Made by a program: the position numbers and the translations under genes | Assembly (NCBI RefSeq): GCF_002091985.1 | Contig: NZ_MKKX01000016.1 | Location: 104,986 to 168,985 of the forward strand | Source: Rhodococcus sp. 1163 | GTDB taxonomy: Bacteria; Actinomycetota; Actinomycetes; Mycobacteriales; Mycobacteriaceae | Direction: 5' to 3' | Length of the DNA: 64,000 nt | The notes under the pieces: model-generated | Databases searched by the model: none | The model's input: the letters and a program-made list of their open reading frames with translations, nothing else | What the model was told of the DNA's origin: nothing | Shown: in pieces, positions 18,257-28,922 of the stretch | Numbering within the stretch: position 1 is the stretch's first letter | Layout of the letters: every line of letters begins with the position of its first letter

Positions 18257-18730
18257 ATGAGTGAGATGCGTGTTGTCGGTATTCGTGTCGAGCAGCCTCA
18301 GAATCAGCCCGTCCTGCTGCTGCGTGAAGCCGATGGAGAGCGGTACCTGCCCATTTGGATCGGGCAGACCGAAGCGGCGGCCATTGTGCTCGAGCAGCAG
18401 GGCGTGCAACCGGGCAGACCCTTGACGCACGACCTGATCAAGGACTTGATCGGCGCTTTGGGACACACTTTGAAGGAAGTTCGCATCGTGGACCTTCAGG
18501 AGGGCACGTTCTATGCGGATCTGGTCTTCGACAAGGACATCCGGGTTTCGGCCCGTCCATCGGACTCCATCGCGATCGCGCTGCGGGCGGGCGTACCTAT
18601 ATTCGCCGAGGAGCCGGTGCTTTCCGAAGCAGGACTCCTGATGCCCAACGAGCGCGAGGACGAAGTCGAGAAGTTCAAGGAGTTTCTGGAATCGGTTTCA
18701 CCGGATGATTTCAAGGCAACGGACGGCTGA
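18257..18730 (+). CDS. DUF151/bifunctional nuclease-family protein (Rv1829-like)
   Basis: This 157-residue protein starts at ATG 18257 behind GAGGCAGAGG. The sequence SEMRVVGIRVEQPQNQPVLLLREADGERYLPIWIG and LRAGVPIFAEEPVL match DUF151. Some family members have reported RNase/DNase activity, but the role in actinobacteria is unproven. It sits between the two MerR genes, as in M. tuberculosis. It has no membrane segment or secretion signal. Confidence 0.9.
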   Translation: MSEMRVVGIRVEQPQNQPVLLLREADGERYLPIWIGQTEAAAIVLEQQGVQPGRPLTHDLIKDLIGALGHTLKEVRIVDLQEGTFYADLVFDKDIRVSARPSDSIAIALRAGVPIFAEEPVLSEAGLLMPNEREDEVEKFKEFLESVSPDDFKATDG

Positions 18731-18756
18731 AGCCCTCGATTCGGTAACGGAAGAGT

Positions 18757-18785
18757 CTCAACCTCAACTTTAGGTTCAGGTTTAC
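18757..18785. promoter_or_regulatory. Candidate MerR-type operator upstream of the second MerR gene
   Basis: The stretch contains AACCTCAACTTTAGGTT, an AACCT/AGGTT dyad with a 7-base spacer, followed by a further TCAGGTTTA half-site. It lies in the 276-base gap between DUF151 and the MerR gene at 19007, about 220 bases before its start. MerR proteins often bind such dyads inside long promoter spacers. Assignment to either flanking MerR protein is inference. Confidence 0.35.
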
Positions 18786-19006
18786 GGCGCGTTGCGTTGA
18801 TTGTCCCTCCTCGGCCCAATAGCGTTCCCCTTGTGAAATACAGAAGTCGACGATCGTGTGTCGTCGGTTCGCGCCGGGGCGTAGTCTTGCCGGGTACGCG
18901 GAGTGGATTTCACGCAGAAGTACACCGGGATAGTCTCCCGGTCGGACCTCTATCGTCGTCATGGTCCGAACAGCAGCGTCGAGACATCCGAAGAGGGAGC
19001 AAGTAA

Positions 19007-19684
19007 GTGGAAGATCAGCCGCAGGGACGCCACCACGGTTCAGCGAGCTTTGTGCCGGGCGATGCTGAATCGGTGGAGACCTCGAATGCAGATCTGCCGA
19101 CGCAGCCTGCGGCAGTCGCCACGGTGACACCCTTCGTGCCCGATTTTCAGCCGGGGCTGTTCCCGGATGATTCCGTTCCGGACGAACTGGTGGGCTACCG
19201 AGTTCCGAGTGCATGCCAGATAGCGGGAATCACCTATCGCCAACTCGACTACTGGGCTCGTACGGGGCTGGTAGTTCCGTCCATTCGCAGCGCAGCGGGT
19301 TCCGGTAGTCAACGCCTTTACTCCTTCAAGGACATGCTGGTTCTGAAGATCGTCAAGCGTTTACTCGACACTGGCATTTCTCTGCAGAACATACGAGTAG
19401 CGGTAGATCACCTTCGCAAGCGCGGCGTCGGAGATCTGGCAAACATCACCCTGTTCTCCGACGGCACCACTGTATACGAGTGCACGTCCGCGGAGGAAGT
19501 CGTCGATTTACTGCAGGGCGGCCAAGGTGTATTCGGTATCGCCGTCAACGGAGCGATGCGCGAACTGACCGGTCTTATTGCCGACTTCCCCGCCGAGCGT
19601 GCAGACGGCGGAGAGTCCGAGACGAGTCCCGAGGATGAGCTCGCCTCCCGCCGCAAGACTCGGGCCAGCTGCAAGACAGGATAG
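19007..19684 (+). CDS. MerR-family regulator (Rv1830, ResR/McdR-like)
   Basis: This 225-residue protein starts at GTG 19007 behind AGAGGGAGCAA. The first ~55 residues are unstructured. The MerR helix-turn-helix follows: [45 protein letters not shown], then a dimerisation helix and a C-terminal domain with [22 protein letters not shown]. The M. tuberculosis orthologue Rv1830 has been linked to growth, cell-division control and antibiotic resilience. The gene ends just before the glycine riboswitch that precedes gcvP. Confidence 0.93.
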   Translation: MEDQPQGRHHGSASFVPGDAESVETSNADLPTQPAAVATVTPFVPDFQPGLFPDDSVPDELVGYRVPSACQIAGITYRQLDYWARTGLVVPSIRSAAGSGSQRLYSFKDMLVLKIVKRLLDTGISLQNIRVAVDHLRKRGVGDLANITLFSDGTTVYECTSAEEVVDLLQGGQGVFGIAVNGAMRELTGLIADFPAERADGGESETSPEDELASRRKTRASCKTG

Positions 19685-19699
19685 ACTTCGAGCGTCGCG

Positions 19700-19920
19700 C
19701 TTGCGCGGGAGAGTTCCGGGGCAGCCAGTCTCGGACGCCGAAGGAGCAATACCTCCCCGTCAATCTCTCAGGCACACGGACCGTGTGAGCTTCGACGTCT
19801 CTGGAAAGTGATGGGAGCACCCATCCGCCCAAGGTGAAAAGACGTTCGGACAGCTCCTCGAGTCCGGATCGGCTGAATCTCTCAGGCGCTCGTTTCGGTG
19901 AGCACGCGACAGAGGGGGAG
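19700..19920 (+). ncRNA. Tandem glycine riboswitch controlling gcvP
   Basis: Two successive glycine-aptamer signatures are visible. Aptamer 1 (about 19700-19814) has GCGGGAGAGTTCC, CCGAAGGAGCAA and AATCTCTCAGGCAC, then the linker TCTGGAAAGTGATGGGAGC. Aptamer 2 (about 19815-19920) has CACCCATCCGCCCAAGGTGAAA, GAATCTCTCAGGCG and ACAGAGGGGGAG. These are the conserved cores of the gcvT-class RNA, and the duplicated CTCTCAGGC motif marks the cooperative tandem form. The gcvP start is 39 bases further on. Binding of glycine should raise expression of glycine cleavage; whether control acts on transcription or translation cannot be decided here. Confidence 0.93.
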
Positions 19921-19958
19921 GATCCGGCCCTGTCGTACGCACACCTTGGAGCGCCCCC

Positions 19959-22838
19959 GTGACCGAAAGCTCTTCTAGCACAGCTGATCCGAAATCGGTG
20001 AAGGCATTGTTCGCCGACCGGCACATTGGCCCGGACAGTAACGAACTCGAACGAATACTTCACGTTGTCGGCGTCGCGTCGTTGGACGAACTGGCAGCCC
20101 GCGCAGTGCCCAAGTCAATTCTCGATCCTGCGTCGTCGTCAGGTATCGGTGACGGTCTCGAAACTCTCCCGGAGCCGGTGGGTGAACATCAAGCCCTCGC
20201 CGAGTTGGCCGCCCTTGCCTCGCGCAACACAGTGGCGACGTCGATGATCGGTCTCGGGTACTACGACACACTGACGCCCCCGGTGTTGACTCGCGGAATA
20301 CTCGAAAACCCAGCGTGGTACACCGCCTACACGCCCTACCAGCCGGAGATAAGCCAAGGTCGCTTGGAGGCGCTGCTCAACTTTCAAACGATGGTGTCCG
20401 ATCTGACCGGAATGGAAGTGGCCAACGCGTCGATGCTCGACGAGTCGACTGCGGCCGCTGAGGCCATGACGCTTCTTCGCCGGGCGAATCGCAAGTCGGC
20501 GTCGTCGCGTTTCCTCGTGGACATCGATGTGTTCCCGCAGACTCGTGCGATCCTCCAAACCAGGGCTGAGCCGCTGGGTATCGAGCTGGTGTCGACTGAT
20601 CTGGCCAAAGGCCTCCCCGAAGGCGACTTCTTCGGTGTGCTTGCACAGACGCCCGGCGCCTCGGGTGCGTTGGTCGACCACACGGACACGATCACGCGAG
20701 CACACGAAGCAGGTGCACTCGTTGCGATCGGGGCGGACCTGTTGGCGCTGACTTTGCTCACTCCTCCCGGTGAAGCGGGTGCGGACGTCTGTTTCGGCAC
20801 CACTCAGCGTTTCGGTGTTCCCATGGGTTACGGCGGTCCGCATGCCGGTTATCTCGCAGTGCATTCGAAACATTCGAGGCAGCTTCCAGGCCGCCTGGTC
20901 GGTGTGTCCGTCGACGCGGACGGCGATCTCGCCTACCGGCTTGCCCTGCAGACCAGGGAACAGCACATCCGTCGCGAGAAGGCGACCTCGAACATCTGCA
21001 CCGCTCAGGTTCTGCTGGCGATAGTGGCAGCAATGTACGCCAGCTATCACGGAAGCGAAGGGCTGCGAGCGATTGCGCGCCAAGTGAATTCGCACGCACG
21101 ACGGCTGGCCGACGGCCTTTCGAATTCTAGCGTGAAACTGGTTTCGAACCATTTCTTCGACACGGTCACTGCGATCGTTCCGGGACGCGCGCAGAGCATC
21201 GTAGATGCGGCAAAGAGTGCCGGTATCAATCTCCGATTCATCGATGCCGACAGAGTCGGAGTGTCCTGCGACGAGGCCACCACCACAGCCCATGTCGACA
21301 CCGTTCTGAGTGCCTTCGAAGCGGGTGACTGCGTTTCCGAGTCGATCGAGTCCATTCCAGCGAACCTCGTGCGAACTTCGGAGTTCTTGACCCATCCGGC
21401 GTTCACTCGACACCGATCCGAGACCTCGATGCTTCGTTACCTGCGAATGCTCTCGGACAAAGACATTGCGCTCGACAGAAGCATGATTCCTCTCGGATCG
21501 TGCACGATGAAACTCAATGCAACCGCGGAAATGGAGTCGATCACCTGGCCACAATTCGCACGGTTGCACCCCTTCGCTCCCGATGACGACACGGTGGGAA
21601 TACGTTCTGTCATAGCCGATGTCGAGAAGTGGTTGGTCGACATCACCGGTTACGACGCCGTCAGTCTGCAGCCCAACGCGGGAAGCCAAGGGGAATATGC
21701 AGGATTGCTCGCGATCCGTAACTATCACCTCGGGCGGGGGGACAGCCACCGTGACGTCTGCCTGATTCCGTCGAGCGCACACGGCACGAACGCTGCCTCT
21801 GCCGTCATGGTCGGTATGAAGGTCGTCGTGGTGGCCTGCCGCAGCAACGGCGACGTCGACGTCGATGACCTGCGGGCCAAAATCGATCAGCATTCCGGTT
21901 CGTTGGCTGCGATCATGATCACCTATCCGTCCACCCACGGCGTCTACGAACACGAGATCGACGACATCTGTGCACTCGTACACGACGCCGGCGGTCAGGT
22001 GTACGTGGACGGGGCAAACTTGAATGCTCTTGTCGGCCTTGCCCGCCCGGGCCGTTTCGGTGGTGACGTAAGCCATCTGAATTTGCACAAGACCTTCTGC
22101 ATTCCGCACGGTGGCGGCGGCCCCGGTGTCGGTCCGATCGGAGTACGCAGTCACCTGCAGCCATACCTTCCCGGGCACCCCCTACGAGCCGACCTCGGGG
22201 GCGGTCCCGCAGTATCGGGCGCGCCGTTCGGCAGTGCGTCGATCCTCACCATCACGTGGGCGTACATCCGCATGATGGGCGCGGTGGGGCTACGTCGCGC
22301 GACGCTCACCGCCATCGCGTCGGCAAACTACATAGCCCAGCGCTTGGACGAGCACTTTCCGGTTCTCTACACCGGCGACAACGGGATGGTCGCACACGAG
22401 TGCATCCTCGATCTTCGAGGATTGACCAAAGCGACTGGCGTCACGGTCGACGATGTCGCCAAGCGTCTTGCCGACTATGGGTTCCATGCGCCGACGATGA
22501 GCTTCCCCGTCGCAGGCACTTTGATGGTCGAGCCGACAGAGAGTGAGAATCTGGACGAGATCGACGCCTTCTGCGATGCCATGATCGCGATCCGCGCTGA
22601 GATCGATCGAGTCGGTGCAGGGGAGTGGCCAGTGGAAGACAACCCGCTTCGTGGTGCGCCGCACACTGCGAAGAGCCTCGTGGGTGACTGGAATCATCCG
22701 TATTCGAGGGCCGAGGCAGTGTTCCCCGACGCAGTGAACGGAAGGGCGAAGGTCTGGCCGTCAGTGCGAAGAATCGATGGGGCACACGGAGATCGAAACC
22801 TGGTGTGCTCTTGCCCGCCGATCGAGGCCTTCGCCTGA
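19959..22838 (+). CDS. gcvP: Glycine dehydrogenase (decarboxylating), GcvP
   Basis: This 959-residue P protein decarboxylates glycine with pyridoxal phosphate and passes the aminomethyl group to lipoylated GcvH. It is the single-chain form with both halves fused. The N-terminal [17 protein letters not shown] and [21 protein letters not shown] are typical. The PLP lysine lies in [21 protein letters not shown], and the C-terminal half has [16 protein letters not shown] 19959 follows GGAG. It is placed directly behind the tandem glycine riboswitch. It ends 2 bases before the convergent phosphoesterase gene, leaving no room for a separate terminator. Confidence 0.98.
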   Translation: MTESSSSTADPKSVKALFADRHIGPDSNELERILHVVGVASLDELAARAVPKSILDPASSSGIGDGLETLPEPVGEHQALAELAALASRNTVATSMIGLGYYDTLTPPVLTRGILENPAWYTAYTPYQPEISQGRLEALLNFQTMVSDLTGMEVANASMLDESTAAAEAMTLLRRANRKSASSRFLVDIDVFPQTRAILQTRAEPLGIELVSTDLAKGLPEGDFFGVLAQTPGASGALVDHTDTITRAHEAGALVAIGADLLALTLLTPPGEAGADVCFGTTQRFGVPMGYGGPHAGYLAVHSKHSRQLPGRLVGVSVDADGDLAYRLALQTREQHIRREKATSNICTAQVLLAIVAAMYASYHGSEGLRAIARQVNSHARRLADGLSNSSVKLVSNHFFDTVTAIVPGRAQSIVDAAKSAGINLRFIDADRVGVSCDEATTTAHVDTVLSAFEAGDCVSESIESIPANLVRTSEFLTHPAFTRHRSETSMLRYLRMLSDKDIALDRSMIPLGSCTMKLNATAEMESITWPQFARLHPFAPDDDTVGIRSVIADVEKWLVDITGYDAVSLQPNAGSQGEYAGLLAIRNYHLGRGDSHRDVCLIPSSAHGTNAASAVMVGMKVVVVACRSNGDVDVDDLRAKIDQHSGSLAAIMITYPSTHGVYEHEIDDICALVHDAGGQVYVDGANLNALVGLARPGRFGGDVSHLNLHKTFCIPHGGGGPGVGPIGVRSHLQPYLPGHPLRADLGGGPAVSGAPFGSASILTITWAYIRMMGAVGLRRATLTAIASANYIAQRLDEHFPVLYTGDNGMVAHECILDLRGLTKATGVTVDDVAKRLADYGFHAPTMSFPVAGTLMVEPTESENLDEIDAFCDAMIAIRAEIDRVGAGEWPVEDNPLRGAPHTAKSLVGDWNHPYSRAEAVFPDAVNGRAKVWPSVRRIDGAHGDRNLVCSCPPIEAFA

Positions 22839-22840
22839 AT

Positions 22841-23980
22841 CTATGCTCCGACGAGTTGCAGCATCGAGATTTCCGGCGGTGCTGCAACTCGTACAGGAGG
22901 ACCCCACGCTCCGGCGCCGCGCGTGGTGAACAGGGTCGTGCCGCCGATTCGGTCCAGTCCCTCGACGCTCGGCTGCTGTAGCGGCACCAGATAGCGCAGC
23001 GGCCAAATCTGACCCGCATGGGTGTGTCCGGACACTTGCATGTCCACTCCCATGTCGGAAGCCTCGTGCGCCTGCTTGGGTTGGTGGGCCAGGAGAAGGA
23101 CGAATCGATCGGACTCACGCCCTTCGAGGGCAGCGCTCAGATCGGGTTCGTAAGGCGCGGGTGCTGTCGCGTCGTTGATTCCGGCGATGTCGATGCTTAC
23201 GCCGTTTCGCGTCACTTCCTCCCGATCGTTTCGCAGAACGGTGATCCCTAGAGTCGACCACAAGTCGAGCCACTTGCCACCGTCGTCGGCGTAGAACTCA
23301 TGGTTGCCACTGACTCCGAAGACGCCCAGTGGCGCCGACAGCTCGCGTAGCGGGTCCAGATCGGAGCCGACGAGATCGACGGTCCCATCGATGAGATCAC
23401 CGTCCAACAAGATGAGGTCCGGCGCCTGCGCATTGATATCGTCGACGACCTTCTGAACGAAGGGTTCCCCGCGGGCAGGTCCGACATGAAGATCGGACAC
23501 CAAGGCCACTCGCAGCCCGTCGAATTCCGCCGGAAGTCGCTCGAGGGCAACAGTGGTATTGGTGATCCGCGGTTCGCTTGCTTCGACTACTCCATACGCG
23601 ACTGCGACGACGGACGCGGCAGCAACCAGAGCAGAACCAAGCCTGTTCACCCGAAACCGGATAGCCCCGGATTCGTGTCCACGCAGCGATGACACGATCC
23701 GCATCCCGAGGGTGACAACCCCGACGAGCAGGGTTCCCAGTACCAGATACAGAATCACAGCAAGCCAGGTGAGTCCTAGGAATCCCGGCGCGCGAGCCCA
23801 ACTCGGATCGAACAACTCGCCCGATCCGATACCCACCAGGGCCAGAGCCCACATGATTGCGAGAAGGGCGTCTGCGACAAAAGAATAGGGTCGCGGGAGT
23901 CGCGTTCCGCGCACGAAACGGAGATGAATCACCAGGCACACCAATGCGAGGAAGACACCGAATGCAAGAAGTCGAGTCAT
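22841..23980 (-). CDS. Membrane-anchored calcineurin-like metallophosphoesterase (YkuE/YaeI type)
   Basis: The protein has 379 residues. About four helices in the first ~130 residues anchor an outward catalytic domain. Metal-binding motifs are complete: LVSDLHVGP (Asp/His), LLDGDLIDGT (Asp), SGNHEFYAD (Asn/His) and VSGHTHAGQIWP (two His). Related enzymes act on lipid-linked substrates such as UDP-diacylglucosamine or phospholipids, but the substrate here is unknown. It is the third gene of a glcB-VWA-phosphoesterase run, starting 2 bases after the VWA gene stop. Confidence 0.9.
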   Translation of the reverse strand: MTRLLAFGVFLALVCLVIHLRFVRGTRLPRPYSFVADALLAIMWALALVGIGSGELFDPSWARAPGFLGLTWLAVILYLVLGTLLVGVVTLGMRIVSSLRGHESGAIRFRVNRLGSALVAAASVVAVAYGVVEASEPRITNTTVALERLPAEFDGLRVALVSDLHVGPARGEPFVQKVVDDINAQAPDLILLDGDLIDGTVDLVGSDLDPLRELSAPLGVFGVSGNHEFYADDGGKWLDLWSTLGITVLRNDREEVTRNGVSIDIAGINDATAPAPYEPDLSAALEGRESDRFVLLLAHQPKQAHEASDMGVDMQVSGHTHAGQIWPLRYLVPLQQPSVEGLDRIGGTTLFTTRGAGAWGPPVRVAAPPEISMLQLVGA

Positions 23981-23982
23981 GT

Positions 23983-25713
23983 TCAGTACAAGAACTTTCC
24001 GAGAAGTGCAGCTAGGTCGGACCCGTCCGACGACGGAACGGTGGTGAACGTGCCTCCGGTGACCGTGGACACCGCCTCCAAGTCCGCTTTATCGGCAATG
24101 GTTCCGATCGATATGACATCGACCGCTACAGGTCTGGCCGGATCGACAAGCTTGGTGATATCGGTCAACTCACTCTCGGACGATTCAGCTGAATCGTCGT
24201 TCGGGCCGTCGGTGACAAGGACGATGCTGTTCGGTCTCCCCGGGACGAATCCTTCGAGCGCAGCACGGTATGCCGCTGTCATCGACGGGTAGGTCGAGGC
24301 TACGTTCTCGGGTTTCAGGCTCTGTGCCGCCGCAACGAGCGCTTGCCGTCTGCTACCGGCAGAAAGCTGTTCGGACACCGTGCCGGTGGGAACCAATATC
24401 CGATACGGACGATCCTCGTCCAGATCCTTGCTGTCGGACCACAAACCCAGTTCGGTCGAATCGATGACTGCGTCGAACTGTGCGGTGAGTGCAGATGCGA
24501 TGTTCTGCAGACGCGATCGACCACCTTCGTCGGTGTCCATCGATGCCGATACATCCATGACAACGGTCGCTCGACGCTCTGTTGCAGGATTCGTCACAGC
24601 GTCGAGCATGGCTGTGCGGACGTCGGGTCCGGTTGGGGCTCCGAGCGGTGACGATCCAGGAGCGTTGTAACCCGCGTCGGTGAACATCTTCGAGTTCTCT
24701 GCCTGCAAGATGAACTCGACGAACTGGGCGCCGGCACGCCTGAGCGTTTCGTTCACCCACGACCCGGACATGATGACCGACGGATAGTCGATCGACACCG
24801 TCGATCCGGGTGGTGCGTATCCCGTCAGTTCGTTCTGACCGGACGTACCGAGTTGTTGTTCGGTCACCGGAACCGAATGGAAGTCGGCGTCGGGTGAGAG
24901 CTTGCCTGCCAACCCGGACAACGCCATATCCGTCGAATCGGGTACCGCTGCTTGAATCCCGCGGTCTGTCGTCGCGAGGGCGGCCAAAGCAGATCGCGTC
25001 TGCGATTTCAGGGGTAGCTGCAGTGTTGACGTCTGAACATCGGAGGCGGGCGTTGCCGACGATCCGACGGCGGCGAGAACGGCTGTCGTCGCATCGGAGT
25101 CCGGTCCGACAGGGAGTTGCATCCGGAGCCCACCCCATCCTGGGAGGGAGAGGCCGAGCAACGACTCCGGATTGCTCTGCAGTGCAGGGAGATCGGCCCA
25201 CCCGACACCCTTAGCTTGCAATGCTGCAGTCAACTGCGGAGGACTCGCGAGCACAACAGGGGTGCTCGCAATCGTTTTCGGCGTCCCGTCGACGGTTCCA
25301 GCCGGAAGCGCGGTGACCGAGTTGGAAGAACGTGGTAACCACAGAGCAGGGATCGGCCCGAGAGCAGAGGGGTCCCAGTTCTGCTCTCCTGCTGCCAGTG
25401 CGCCGGCGATGGCAGTCGAATCCTCGACCTCCACCGCGACAGAAATGCAATGATCGCGAACGACGGGCCCGGTGGCGGCGAACCGCGTCGCGAGGTCGGT
25501 AATCTGCGAGGCGATATCGGGATCTACCGTGACCGACAAAGTCTCGGCACCCTCGACGCAGGTCTCCGCCGCCGCAGCACCCTGATCGGCTATCCGATCA
25601 CGCAATTCGAACCACCCGAACACGGCGAGCACCACCACGATGATGGCGCCCGCCATGAACAATGGGCCTTTGCTGATACTCCGTATTCCGCCGGAGTCGC
25701 GATGATCACCCAC
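23983..25713 (-). CDS. Membrane-anchored VWA-domain protein with extracellular binding domain (Rv1836c-like)
   Basis: This 576-residue protein has one helix near the N-terminus (FMAGAIIVVVLAVFGWFEL) and a large exported region. Residues ~50-340 resemble a solute-binding protein fold. Residues ~385-570 form a von Willebrand factor A domain with the MIDAS start RATVVMDVSASMDTDEGG and a later VLVTDGPNDD. The protein probably binds an extracellular ligand or partner through Mg2+ at the MIDAS site. In M. tuberculosis Rv1836c is likewise beside glcB. It starts 21 bases after the glcB stop, which suggests co-transcription. Confidence 0.9.
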   Translation of the reverse strand: MGDHRDSGGIRSISKGPLFMAGAIIVVVLAVFGWFELRDRIADQGAAAAETCVEGAETLSVTVDPDIASQITDLATRFAATGPVVRDHCISVAVEVEDSTAIAGALAAGEQNWDPSALGPIPALWLPRSSNSVTALPAGTVDGTPKTIASTPVVLASPPQLTAALQAKGVGWADLPALQSNPESLLGLSLPGWGGLRMQLPVGPDSDATTAVLAAVGSSATPASDVQTSTLQLPLKSQTRSALAALATTDRGIQAAVPDSTDMALSGLAGKLSPDADFHSVPVTEQQLGTSGQNELTGYAPPGSTVSIDYPSVIMSGSWVNETLRRAGAQFVEFILQAENSKMFTDAGYNAPGSSPLGAPTGPDVRTAMLDAVTNPATERRATVVMDVSASMDTDEGGRSRLQNIASALTAQFDAVIDSTELGLWSDSKDLDEDRPYRILVPTGTVSEQLSAGSRRQALVAAAQSLKPENVASTYPSMTAAYRAALEGFVPGRPNSIVLVTDGPNDDSAESSESELTDITKLVDPARPVAVDVISIGTIADKADLEAVSTVTGGTFTTVPSSDGSDLAALLGKFLY

Positions 25714-25734
25714 GTGCGAAGGGTTACGAGACCG

Positions 25735-27909
25735 TCAGTTGCTCGCGGCCTTGTACTCGCGTCTGCGTCGATGCAGAATCGGCTCGGTGTATCCGCTCGG
25801 CTGCTTGGCCCCTTGGAAGATCAGCTCGCTGGCGGCCTGGAACGCGATGTTGGTATCGAAGTCCGGAGCCAGGTTCTTGTACGTCGGGTCGGACGCATTC
25901 TGGCGGTCGACGATGGGGGCCATGCGTTCGAGGCTCGCACGGACCTGATCCTCGGTGACGATGCCGTGGCGCAACCAGTTCGCGATGAACTGGCTCGAAA
26001 TCCTCAGGGTCGCGCGATCTTCCATCAAGGCAATGTCGTTGATGTCGGGCACCTTGGAGCAACCGACACCGTGATCGATCCACCGTACGACGTAGCCGAG
26101 AATCGACTGTGCGCTGTTGTCGATTTCCTTCTGCTTCTGCTCGTCGCTCCAGTCGGTGGCTGGAGCAAGCGGAATCTCGAGGATCTCGTCGACGGTCGCG
26201 CGCTTGGCCTGTGCCAATTCGAGCTGGCGGGCGAAGACGTCGACCTTGTGGTAATGCAACGCGTGCAAAGTGGCCGCGGTGGGGGAAGGAACCCATGCGG
26301 TGTTGGCGCCGGCCTTCGGATGGTTGATCTTCTGCTCGAGCATGTCGTGCATGAGATCGGGCATTGCCCACATGCCCTTGCCGATCTGCGCCTTACCCGT
26401 CATTCCCGCCGCAAGGCCGGTATCGACGTTGAAGTCCTCGTACGCCGAGATCCACTTCTGAGCCTTCATCTCGCCCTTGGGGACCATTGCGCCGGCCTCC
26501 ATCGACGTGTGAATCTCGTCGCCGGTGCGGTCGAGGAAGCCGGTGTTGATGAAGACCACCCGCTCCTTGGCTGCCAGGATCGAGGCCTTCAAGTTGACCG
26601 TGGTGCGACGCTCTTCGTCCATGATGCCGACCTTGAGGGTGTTCTCCGGCAATCCGAGCACCTGCTCGACGCGGCCGAAGAGCTCTGCTGTGAACGCAAC
26701 CTCATCGGGTCCGTGCATCTTCGGCTTGACGATGTACAGCGAACCGGTTCGGCTGTTCGAGAGGAGGTTGTCTGCGGTCAACGAGTGCATTCCGGTGAGC
26801 GAGGTGAACAGCGCATCGAGGATGCCCTCGGGAACTTCGTTGCCGTCGGCGTCAAGAATGGCATCCGAGGTCATCAGATGTCCGACGTTGCGGACGAACA
26901 ACAGTGAGCGTCCGTGAAGTGTGACAGATGACCCGTCGACTCCGGTGTACGTGCGATCAGGGTTCAGAACGCGAGTGAACGTCTTCCCGCCCTTGGAAAC
27001 GTCCTCGGAAAGATCGCCTCTCATCAATCCGAGCCAGTTGCGGTAGCCGAGAACCTTGTCGTCGGCGTCCACGGCCGCGACCGAGTCCTCGAAGTCCATG
27101 ATGGTCGTGACTGCCGATTCGAGCAGCACGTCCTTCACGCCCGCCGCGTCGGTAGCACCGATCGGGCTCGTAGGGTCGATCTGAATCTCGAAATGCAAGC
27201 CGTTGTGTACGAACAGAATTGCTGTGGGTGCATCCGGCGTCCCGTGGTATCCGAGTAGCTGCGCCGGATCTTTGAGGCCGGTGGTGGTTCCGTCGGCGAG
27301 GGTCACTGTCAGCGAAACCGCGTCGACGACGTATCCGGTCGATCCGACATGTGACCCGGACGCCAAGGGCGCCGCCTCGTCGAGGAAATCGCGAGCGAAG
27401 GCGATGACCTTGTCGCCGCGAACCTTGTTGTAGGAGGTGCCCTTCTCTGCGCCGTCCGCTTCGGGGATGGCATCTGTGCCGTACAGCGCGTCGTACAGCG
27501 AGCCCCAACGGGCATTCGATGCATTGATCGCGAACCGAGCGTTGAGAACGGGCACGACGAGCTGTGGTCCGGCCGTCGACGTGATTTCCGTGTCGACGCC
27601 TGTGGTGGCGACGTCGAAGTCGGCGGATTCGTCGACGAGGTAGCCGATTTCCTTCAGGAACGACTTGTACGCCGCACGGTCGTAGTCGATTCCGGCATGC
27701 TCACCGTGCCAGGCGTCGACCTTGCCCTGAATCTCTTCGCGTACGTCCAAGAGCGCCTTGTTCTTGGGGGAGAGATCGGAGATTACCGCTTCGGCACCGG
27801 ACCAGAACGCATCCGATTGCACACCTGTACCCGGAAGTGCCTCGTTCTGTACGAAGTCGTACAGCACCTTGGCGACTTGAAGACCACCGACACGAACTCG
27901 CTCAGTCAT
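25735..27909 (-). CDS. glcB: Malate synthase G
   Basis: This 724-residue monomeric malate synthase condenses glyoxylate with acetyl-CoA in the glyoxylate shunt. Family stretches include [70 protein letters not shown] and [21 protein letters not shown]; the length is that of GlcB rather than AceB. ATG 27909 has GAGGAA 5 bases upstream. A 63-base gap to the upstream gene could carry its promoter. The VWA and phosphoesterase genes follow downstream. Confidence 0.98.
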   Translation of the reverse strand: MTERVRVGGLQVAKVLYDFVQNEALPGTGVQSDAFWSGAEAVISDLSPKNKALLDVREEIQGKVDAWHGEHAGIDYDRAAYKSFLKEIGYLVDESADFDVATTGVDTEITSTAGPQLVVPVLNARFAINASNARWGSLYDALYGTDAIPEADGAEKGTSYNKVRGDKVIAFARDFLDEAAPLASGSHVGSTGYVVDAVSLTVTLADGTTTGLKDPAQLLGYHGTPDAPTAILFVHNGLHFEIQIDPTSPIGATDAAGVKDVLLESAVTTIMDFEDSVAAVDADDKVLGYRNWLGLMRGDLSEDVSKGGKTFTRVLNPDRTYTGVDGSSVTLHGRSLLFVRNVGHLMTSDAILDADGNEVPEGILDALFTSLTGMHSLTADNLLSNSRTGSLYIVKPKMHGPDEVAFTAELFGRVEQVLGLPENTLKVGIMDEERRTTVNLKASILAAKERVVFINTGFLDRTGDEIHTSMEAGAMVPKGEMKAQKWISAYEDFNVDTGLAAGMTGKAQIGKGMWAMPDLMHDMLEQKINHPKAGANTAWVPSPTAATLHALHYHKVDVFARQLELAQAKRATVDEILEIPLAPATDWSDEQKQKEIDNSAQSILGYVVRWIDHGVGCSKVPDINDIALMEDRATLRISSQFIANWLRHGIVTEDQVRASLERMAPIVDRQNASDPTYKNLAPDFDTNIAFQAASELIFQGAKQPSGYTEPILHRRRREYKAASN

Positions 27910-27972
27910 GAATTCCTCACTCTTTCCGGTCTGGGCGCCCAGAAGGGCGATAAAACGACATCGGCTTCAATG

Positions 27973-28902
27973 TTACTCGGCAGTAAGTCGGGCACTGTAC
28001 CCGCCGCTCACCAGTAGATTCTGGCATCGCATCGCCAGCTCCGAACGGAGAGGGGCAGCCCTGGCCGACAGGTCGGTTTGCGCGCGCACATACTCTGCCC
28101 GACCGGACGGTGTTTCGATCGCGATAGGCGACAGGCCATAGTCGGAGAGGTCGTACGGACTCGCGCGCATATCGACCGTCCGAGCATCGAGCGCAAGTTC
28201 GAAACAGTCGAGCACAAGGTTCGAGTCGATCAACGGTGAGAGTTTGTAGCTCCACTTGTACAGATCCATGCTCGCATGCACACAACCAGGTTGCTCTCGT
28301 TCGGTCCTGCTTGCCGGGGACAGGTCGAGAAAATTCTTGGGGGCGGCGTCGGGGGTGAAGAACCTGAACGCGTCATAGTGCGTGCAGCGAATCTTCATGG
28401 ACTCGACCACCGCATCGGTGCCGTCGTAGCCGAGCCGAAGCGGCACCGACCCGTGTCGCAAGGCGGCCTGTCCGCCCCTATAGACCATCGCCCACTCATG
28501 GAGCCCGAAACACCCCAGATTGGGTTGACGGGTCATGGTCGCCTCGAGGAGGTCCCGGGTGAACATGATGGCCGAACGCCGCTGCTCGACCAGAGAGCGC
28601 CGTACCCGATACCCGAAGTCCGGTCCGTCGACGGGTTCGTAGGACGCGAACGCTGCGTAGTCCTGAGCGGCTTCACCGGTTAGGACCACCTCGAAACCTG
28701 GGTTCCAACGCTTCAGGTGGCCGGGTTTGTAGCTGTAATAGGTGAACAAGAAGTCGAGTACCGGATGTGTATTGCCCTGTGCCCGATTGTGCAGGTAGGC
28801 GCCGATCAAGCGGTCTACCCGAGCCGAGTGGTCCGCACGTCTGTTCGTCCAGTCCGGCTCCGTCAACGTCGCCGACATCTCGGTCGCTGAGGTCTGCATC
28901 AT
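27973..28902 (-). CDS. Conserved actinobacterial protein commonly labelled 3-methyladenine DNA glycosylase
   Basis: This 309-residue soluble protein contains YLHNRAQGNTHPVLDFLFTYYSYKPGHLKRWNPGFEVVL and CFGLHEWAMVYRGG, which recur in actinobacterial proteins that databases call 3-methyladenine DNA glycosylase. I see no helix-hairpin-helix or AAG motif that would support that activity, so the label should be treated as doubtful. The HEWAMVY and KIRCTHYDAFRFF stretches suggest conserved His/Glu residues. ATG 28902 is used; ATG 28878 is an alternative. It starts 20 bases after the CNNM gene stop and may be in the same transcript. Confidence 0.8.
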   Translation of the reverse strand: MMQTSATEMSATLTEPDWTNRRADHSARVDRLIGAYLHNRAQGNTHPVLDFLFTYYSYKPGHLKRWNPGFEVVLTGEAAQDYAAFASYEPVDGPDFGYRVRRSLVEQRRSAIMFTRDLLEATMTRQPNLGCFGLHEWAMVYRGGQAALRHGSVPLRLGYDGTDAVVESMKIRCTHYDAFRFFTPDAAPKNFLDLSPASRTEREQPGCVHASMDLYKWSYKLSPLIDSNLVLDCFELALDARTVDMRASPYDLSDYGLSPIAIETPSGRAEYVRAQTDLSARAAPLRSELAMRCQNLLVSGGYSARLTAE

Positions 28903-28922
28903 CGGTCGGTGCTCGTCATCTT

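Noticed and set aside
20139..22178. 679-codon open frame on the minus strand inside gcvP
   Set aside because: It is antisense to a complete, highly conserved gcvP and has no recognisable domain; long antisense frames are common in GC-rich genes.
25450..26907. 485-codon plus-strand frame opposite the VWA and glcB genes
   Set aside because: It spans two well-supported genes on the other strand and their junction, and shows no family features.
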